Assembly (NCBI GenBank): GCA_000469685.2
Contig: LS997567.1
Location: 13,229,974-13,293,973, forward strand
Length of the DNA stretch: 64,000 nt
Reading direction: 5' to 3'
DNA from: Haemonchus contortus
Lineage: Eukaryota > Nematoda > Chromadorea > Rhabditida > Trichostrongylidae
Of this stretch, positions 55,101 to 61,100 are shown in pieces (the first letter of the stretch is position 1; each line of letters begins with the position of its first letter). The notes beneath the pieces are model-generated. The model saw only the letters and a list, made by a program, of their open reading frames with translations, had not been told where the DNA came from and searched no databases. The translations under genes were made by a program, and so were the position numbers.

Positions 55101-58100
55101 GTTGCAAACGCAGAAGCCTTCCTCGGGCGACGACTTCGCTCAACGCTCACACTGCTCCAACCTCGCGAAACGAGTCCGGACAACAGATGAAATCTGAAGA
55201 TGGAGGCTCAATTCAATCGACACCATGGGGCTCATCAAAGGAAGTTCGAGCCCGATGACATCGTTTGGACTCGTGACTACCGCGCTGGGAATCCAAGATG
55301 GATCAAAGGACGGGTAAGATTGCGACACGGTCAATGTCTATACGATGTTCAGGTCGATGACCAACTCTGGAGAAGGCAAGCGAATCAGCTGCGCCCAGGA
55401 TCAGACACAGCTCCTACCACGCTCAATGACCAGTTCGACCTACCGCTCTTGCCATGCCATACAAATGATACGCCTACACGGGACCAAAGCGCTGGGACAA
55501 ACGAGGACAGTTCACCAACGCCATCCGCCGTCGTGCCAGCTGCCAGTCCTCGACAATCGCGATCAAGACGCTTTCCAGTGCGACTCCAAGTCAATCCCAA
55601 GAAGAAGACTTACACCGATGGTATTCGTCTTGGGGGGGGGAGGTGTTGGATCCCGGGCTTTGACCCTATCTTGATCTCGCCCCGCGGGTCAAGCGCCCTG
55701 TAGGTGATCACTGAGACCTTAGATCGGAGTATGACCACTGACGTACCGCCCCTTTGTACCGTATATAAGGCCCTATTGTTACTAGTATTATTCCACAACT
55801 CACTGCAATAAATCGTCTTCTAATCGCTGTTCGACGACACAACAGTATTTCCAGAGGAATTAGTCGATTGATTGGTTTCTGAGCTATTTTCCCTGATGAT
55901 GCTTCGACTATGGCGCTCCGAACTTGGCCGTCCGTTGCCTGGTGTCAAATCATATAGCAACATCGTGTCGTCAGGACGGTAGGGCACTGAGGTGCTCCTG
56001 GTCGAAGCACTTCCGTCTGAGTCACTTGTTGCGTCCTTAGATCCAGTGTATGTATCCTTTCATCGAGTCGTCGTAAGTGGTCCTCTATGAATCAGCTTCC
56101 GCTTGATGTCGTTCACACTATCCAGTAAGGCATAGGACGTGTCACGAGCGTTTTTACTCCAAAAGACGCCCTCGTCATCTTGCAATACTGATAGGGATCG
56201 CAAGGTAGTTCTTGGTGGACTTGTAGGTCCTTTCTTTTTTCCCCGCTTTTGACGTACTTTTGCAGTGAAAGGACGAGTAGGAGTAGGTTCTCGGATGTTG
56301 GCAAGTAGTGCTTCCGCTCCAGAGATATTCTTTTCCGTTCTTGGGTAGTCTTTTGATGATATAAGAGGAGTAGCCACAGTGAGCGACCTACATTATACAT
56401 TTCTAACTTGCTTCATTGAATTGGGTATGCTACCAGTTCCTGAGATTGTGTACCCGAAGATAGTGGGTGTTAGGACTAATCCAGATGGTAGCTTTATGAC
56501 TTGATTGTGGTGTTCGATCACTTGATTTAAGAAGTCCTGTCCAATGATTAGATCAGGTGAAACTTCAGACGGGCGCAAGGTTTGCTGAGCGACCATGATT
56601 TTCTCCCTTTTAATGGAGCTTTTGTCAGCTTCCGATAGTAGAGCGGTCTTGGTACTCGACGTCAGTTTCTCCTTGGTGAAAACCGACAGACATTGCACTT
56701 TCCTCGAGCTGCGTAAGCCCTTCAAGGTCACTTTCACTTCATTCGATACGAAGGTTTCTTGAAGCTCTCCCATTCCTGTTGTGGTAAATGATGTGGAGCT
56801 TGTTGTTGGCAACCTCAATCTGTTTCTTATCTCTGCCTTTATGAAGCTTTTTTGAGCTCCCGAATCAAGAAGAACAGTGTTTGGTTGATAATCCCCTCTG
56901 GCTTCGTTGAAGATCAAAGCAGAGGCCATTTGCTGTACGCATGTCCTGATACCGGTCGTTCCGATTCTGTTCTGACGTTTCAAGCAAGAGCAGCATGCAG
57001 TGTTTGCACTCTGTTTGTTTCTCTCGAGTGGCTGTCTGAAGCGGCTGGTTTGCGATGGAAACGGCATCCTTGCACCTCCATGCTGAATGGAGTTCGGCGG
57101 TGGGTTTTGCCTACGATTAGGCAGGTTCATAGATTCCAGACCGCTGCTCGATCCTATGCAGAGTGAGGCATGGTGATCCTCCTGGCATTTTGGACAAGGT
57201 CCTATTGCTGTGTAGAATCTTGAGCCGTGAGTTTTATCGAAACATTTCCTGCACACTTTCTGGCGCTTGGCTTCCATTCGTCGAGTCTCAGGTGTAGGGA
57301 ACATGGTGCATTGTTGTGGTGAGTGCGATTCTCCACACAGACATGTGTATCTCAGTCGATGACTGGGAAACTGCTTCGTTTGGTTGCGTCCCCCGTTATG
57401 TCCTCTGGCGTTGTTCTGCATGGCTTGGGCGGTTTGAGTACCGAAGAGCGTCTTTGTCGTTTGTTCGGTAGTTTCTTCAAGCGTAATGATTACATCAACG
57501 GCATCAAGAATATCCTTCACTTCGAATCCTGTGCCACTTTGATTTTCTTTCTTAATTATTGGCTACAGATATTCTCTGTGAATTTGGAAAGGATAAGACG
57601 TCGCCATACTTCGTCTCCGTTCATTGGCACTCCAGTTTGTTCTAGATGCACGATGCGAAAAGATATGGAATTGAATGTATTTCAACAGCTCCTCGAGTTT
57701 TCCTAAGCCCTGGGCAGATGCTCGATCTCGTTTATTAAGATATCGGCTATGCCTGATGATCTGTCGTACTGTTTCTTGAGTATATTCAGCGCGACATTAT
57801 ACTTGTCGCCAAAGACTGGAATGCTGCTAATTGAAGCAGCTGTTTTTCTTTTCAATGCTTGTTTCAGGAGAAGAAATTTTTCTTGGTCACTCAAGTCCGT
57901 CTCGTTGTGTATGAGGGATTCAAAGACTGACCAGAAGGTGTTGAACTCTCTGTAGTCTCCAGAGAATGTTGGAACTTCGAGCAGAGGGCGTTGAACTCGT
58001 ATGCTACGTTCATACAACGTATGGATAGTATCCCCTCCGCTGTGAGAATTGTGTTGGCTGCTACCAGCCTGGTTTGCAATGCTGGTGGCTTCTGCTATGA

Positions 58101-61100
58101 ACGAGGTTTGCTGCGTCAATTCTCCCTTTCTGAACTCGATTTTGCTCAGCCATTGTATTATAGCGATTTCAAGGCCATTTGACTCGAGCTCCATGTGGTT
58201 GTTCAGCGCGAGCATCAGCTTTTCACGATCCTTCTGATCCGATCGTGAACTGATTGTTTAGATCGCTTTGTCAACATAGGTATCGTGGAGTTGTTTCCCT
58301 TTGTGATTGTTGTTATCAAGTGGTTCAGCTGTGCAGTTTTTTCTCTTATGCACACCTCACATTCCTCCTTTTCAGTTGGGAATGTGAATGAGTTTTCCAA
58401 AAGTTTGAAATCTGACTCGCTTGAACGGATCAACTAGCATGCGTGAGTGATTCTGGTCTTAAACAGTTGAATCTCCGCCATTTTGATGCTGTAGCTGTTT
58501 GAAGTCGGTTGTTCCTTTTTTGTGCTTTGTTGGATTTGAGCACAAGCTGTTCGAAACCAATGGGCGTCTAAACTGTGTGGAGGTTTAGCTCAGTTCGATG
58601 TCTCTTTTGAAACACCTTGGCTTCGTGTAGGATGTGTTTCCTGCCACACGGGTCTTTGAGTTCCTCAGGGAGGAATAGATGTGAAGATTTGACTTTTTGG
58701 CTAGTGATCTAGTAAAAATTTGCCAAATTTTCTAGTCCTCAAGGAGGCTTTTTTGGTAGTTAGCTATCTCCTGTTTTCTCACTGTGGGGAGATTGTGCAG
58801 AAAATTTGTGCTTGTTTCCCGGTTCTCTTTTAAGAATTCGCAGGAAAATTTCCCAGTTTCTGGGAAGTAATAGAAATGTCCTTTTGTCTCTCACTGGGAG
58901 AGCTAGCGCAGAAGGATATGTGTAGTTTCTGTATTCCTCAGGGAGGAATCAGAGTAGTTGTTTGAGTTTTGACCAGTGATGTGGTCAAAGGCTTGCCAGA
59001 TTTTGCTTTCCTCAGGGAGGAATGTGGAGCAAATTGGCTGTTTGATGAACCTTCTGTCCTTCACTGGGGAAAGCTAGCTCAGAAGGGATCGCTCCCAACG
59101 GTCGGTGCACCAATTTGGTGGTTTACCAATGGAAAGTTGTATTTGGGACGTGTAACAAAGGTTCATTACGACGCCTAGTACAAAGATCGACCATAATAAT
59201 ACATTCACGGGGTTTACATACACAGTATGTGGGCGGTCCTCAGATACCGTATGGCCACTGGACCTTAGGTGCCCTTGGCGGTACTCAAGCTCGGGGGATG
59301 AAAGAGCGGACCGCGCCAACGGCAGAATTCAAGCTACCTACTTGATTGCACACTTATGTTGCCGCCAGGTCATGCCTGTGGTCTCAACTCAAGAGATACT
59401 CATGTCAAGTTATGCCTATGGTTAATATGTTGAACTAGCATGTTGTCACTCATTCTTGTGAAGGCTATTTCTAATATAAACATAGATATGGTAGTGAATC
59501 CAAAACACTTTCCCTTGCCAGTGATTTCCTCGAAAAACATCGTTTTACTGTTCTGATTGCAACCTTTTTGTGAGATATTACGCGCTAGATGTTTCTTCCC
59601 GGAACGCGAACGTTTTGGTTGTTGAGGGATGGTTTTATCGTAAAAAAATTTTGGCCAGATAAAACGACGAAGGTTGCGTGTCATCACTCAAGTGGGACTG
59701 CGACTTTCTGCTTTTTTTGGCCCTGCAGCGTCTGTTGAGATCGAAATTGAAGCGAAATTTCTGCATACGAAAGGAATGGCTGTGAAGCTTCTGCATGACA
59801 TTCTTCCATCGCGATAACTCCTATAAGTGATAGGTTAATTCTACCTTAAAAATTACTGAACTTTGGCACCAATAATTTTGGGACAACCTGTACAATTTTG
59901 GAAGGCTTGAAAGAAAAGACATTTGGATCAAGAACGAGTCCGCCTCCCAATGAAGCTTGTGGCGAAAAGCAAGCGAGTTCAAGTGAGCCGCGACGTGAAA
60001 CAACTTCTCATTGGTCCTGGAATCGGGATGCCAGTTATGAAAAACGTTGAACTCATCCCTGCACTTGTGATTTTGAAACAGCGCAGAAAGGCATATAGAT
60101 TTTTTTCTCAAACAAGATCAGTGGAAAGAGAAGTAAAAGCAGGGCATGTGCGAATTAGAATGAGAAGATAATTTTGCACCATGTTTCTTGTTGTGAAAAG
60201 ACCATTCTGAGTCGCGATAACTGTGAAAAGATCTTTTTGGGCTGTGTCGTGACCTTGGCTAGGGCTCCGAGGAGAATTCTGCATCGGCGGTGGAGCCCCG
60301 CAAAGTCGCGGCTGTGGGATTCCTGGTGCCCACCGCACCTCAGGGTTGTTGGTAGTGCGCCTGTGAATGCTCGTGGCTTCAGCATCTATCCTACTGCGGT
60401 AACCGGTAGGGCCCTGCAACCCTTCAACCGAGCCAACGGTTGATGTTGGAGAAGGAAGAGACGAATGTTCGAGAAGAATGACCAACTGGCGGACGTCTGG
60501 ATGGAATGACTACGATGAGAGCCGGATGACTTGTCAAGAAGATAGATGAGGATGACGATGGAACGAGAGATGTACCGAAGTAGACACGACACGACTATAT
60601 TAACATGTTGACGACAACGCGCGTTTAGGCATTATTGGTCGCATGGGACCGACGCAATATTTGCGGCCCCGTCGACCGTGGGACATACGGGACCGGCGCA
60701 ATATTTGCAGCCCCGTCAACCGCGGGACATACTTCCGCTTTTGAAGCTTAAGAGTGAAAACTACTTCTAACACTTCTAACTGCATATAGCTACTTAGTAA
60801 GATGATTAATAAAATGAAAAATACACAAAAGTGTTCTATACAATGAACATTCCGCTTTAACAAAAGCTTATACAGACTTAAAAATGGCTGGAAGAGAAGA
60901 AAACTTGGAAGATGCCTTACAACTCGACTATCTTTTGACATAGTACTAGAACTACTTAATGCTGTTGACGCTTAAACTCGATAGCTTGCTTCCAATGTTT
61001 TCATTTTACTTGCTTACTGGTCTCAATAAAAGTGTCGATGTTTGAAGTAGGTCCAAAATTTTGTGAGATTGGAAAACCTGTGTGAAGATGAAGCATATCT

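Larger units (their letters stand above)
51399..55844 (+). mobile_element. Ty3/gypsy LTR retrotransposon, structurally complete
   Basis: LTRs at 51399-51603 and 55644-55844 differ at roughly 8 positions. A 5-bp target duplication GTATT flanks the element (51394-51398 and 55845-55849). A primer-binding-like site follows the left LTR and a polypurine tract precedes the right one. Order: gag, protease, RT, RNase H, integrase. An in-frame stop in gag, one in pol and a frameshift near the integrase end disable it. It lies within the BEL/Pao element. Confidence 0.92.
50672..59507 (-). mobile_element. BEL/Pao LTR retrotransposon, internally deleted, split by a Ty3/gypsy element
   Basis: Direct LTR copies lie at 50672-51019 and 59116-59507. 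On the minus strand the order is leader (59110-58440), gag, zinc knuckles, aspartic protease, then a short C-terminal remnant. No RT, RNase H or integrase is found, although the gypsy insertion (51399-55844) lies in the remaining part. Flanking bases (CTT on both sides) suggest a short target duplication. It sits in a family B mariner-like element. Confidence 0.75.
50111..59892 (-). mobile_element. Tc1/mariner family B element, outer layer of a triple nest
   Basis: The left end TACAGGGTGTCCCAAAATCA (50111) and right end TTTTGGGACAACCTGTA (59892) belong to the same family as 29963-31235. The mariner sequence stops at ~50671 and resumes at ~59508, at matching positions when compared with the intact relative ('gagcggattaccc...gtgagtgatttcctcg'). 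The 8.8 kb between is an inserted BEL/Pao element. Confidence 0.75.

Noticed and set aside
60108..60485. 125-codon minus-strand frame
   Set aside because: Low-complexity proline/serine-rich composition, no family resemblance, no splice signals; treated as chance.
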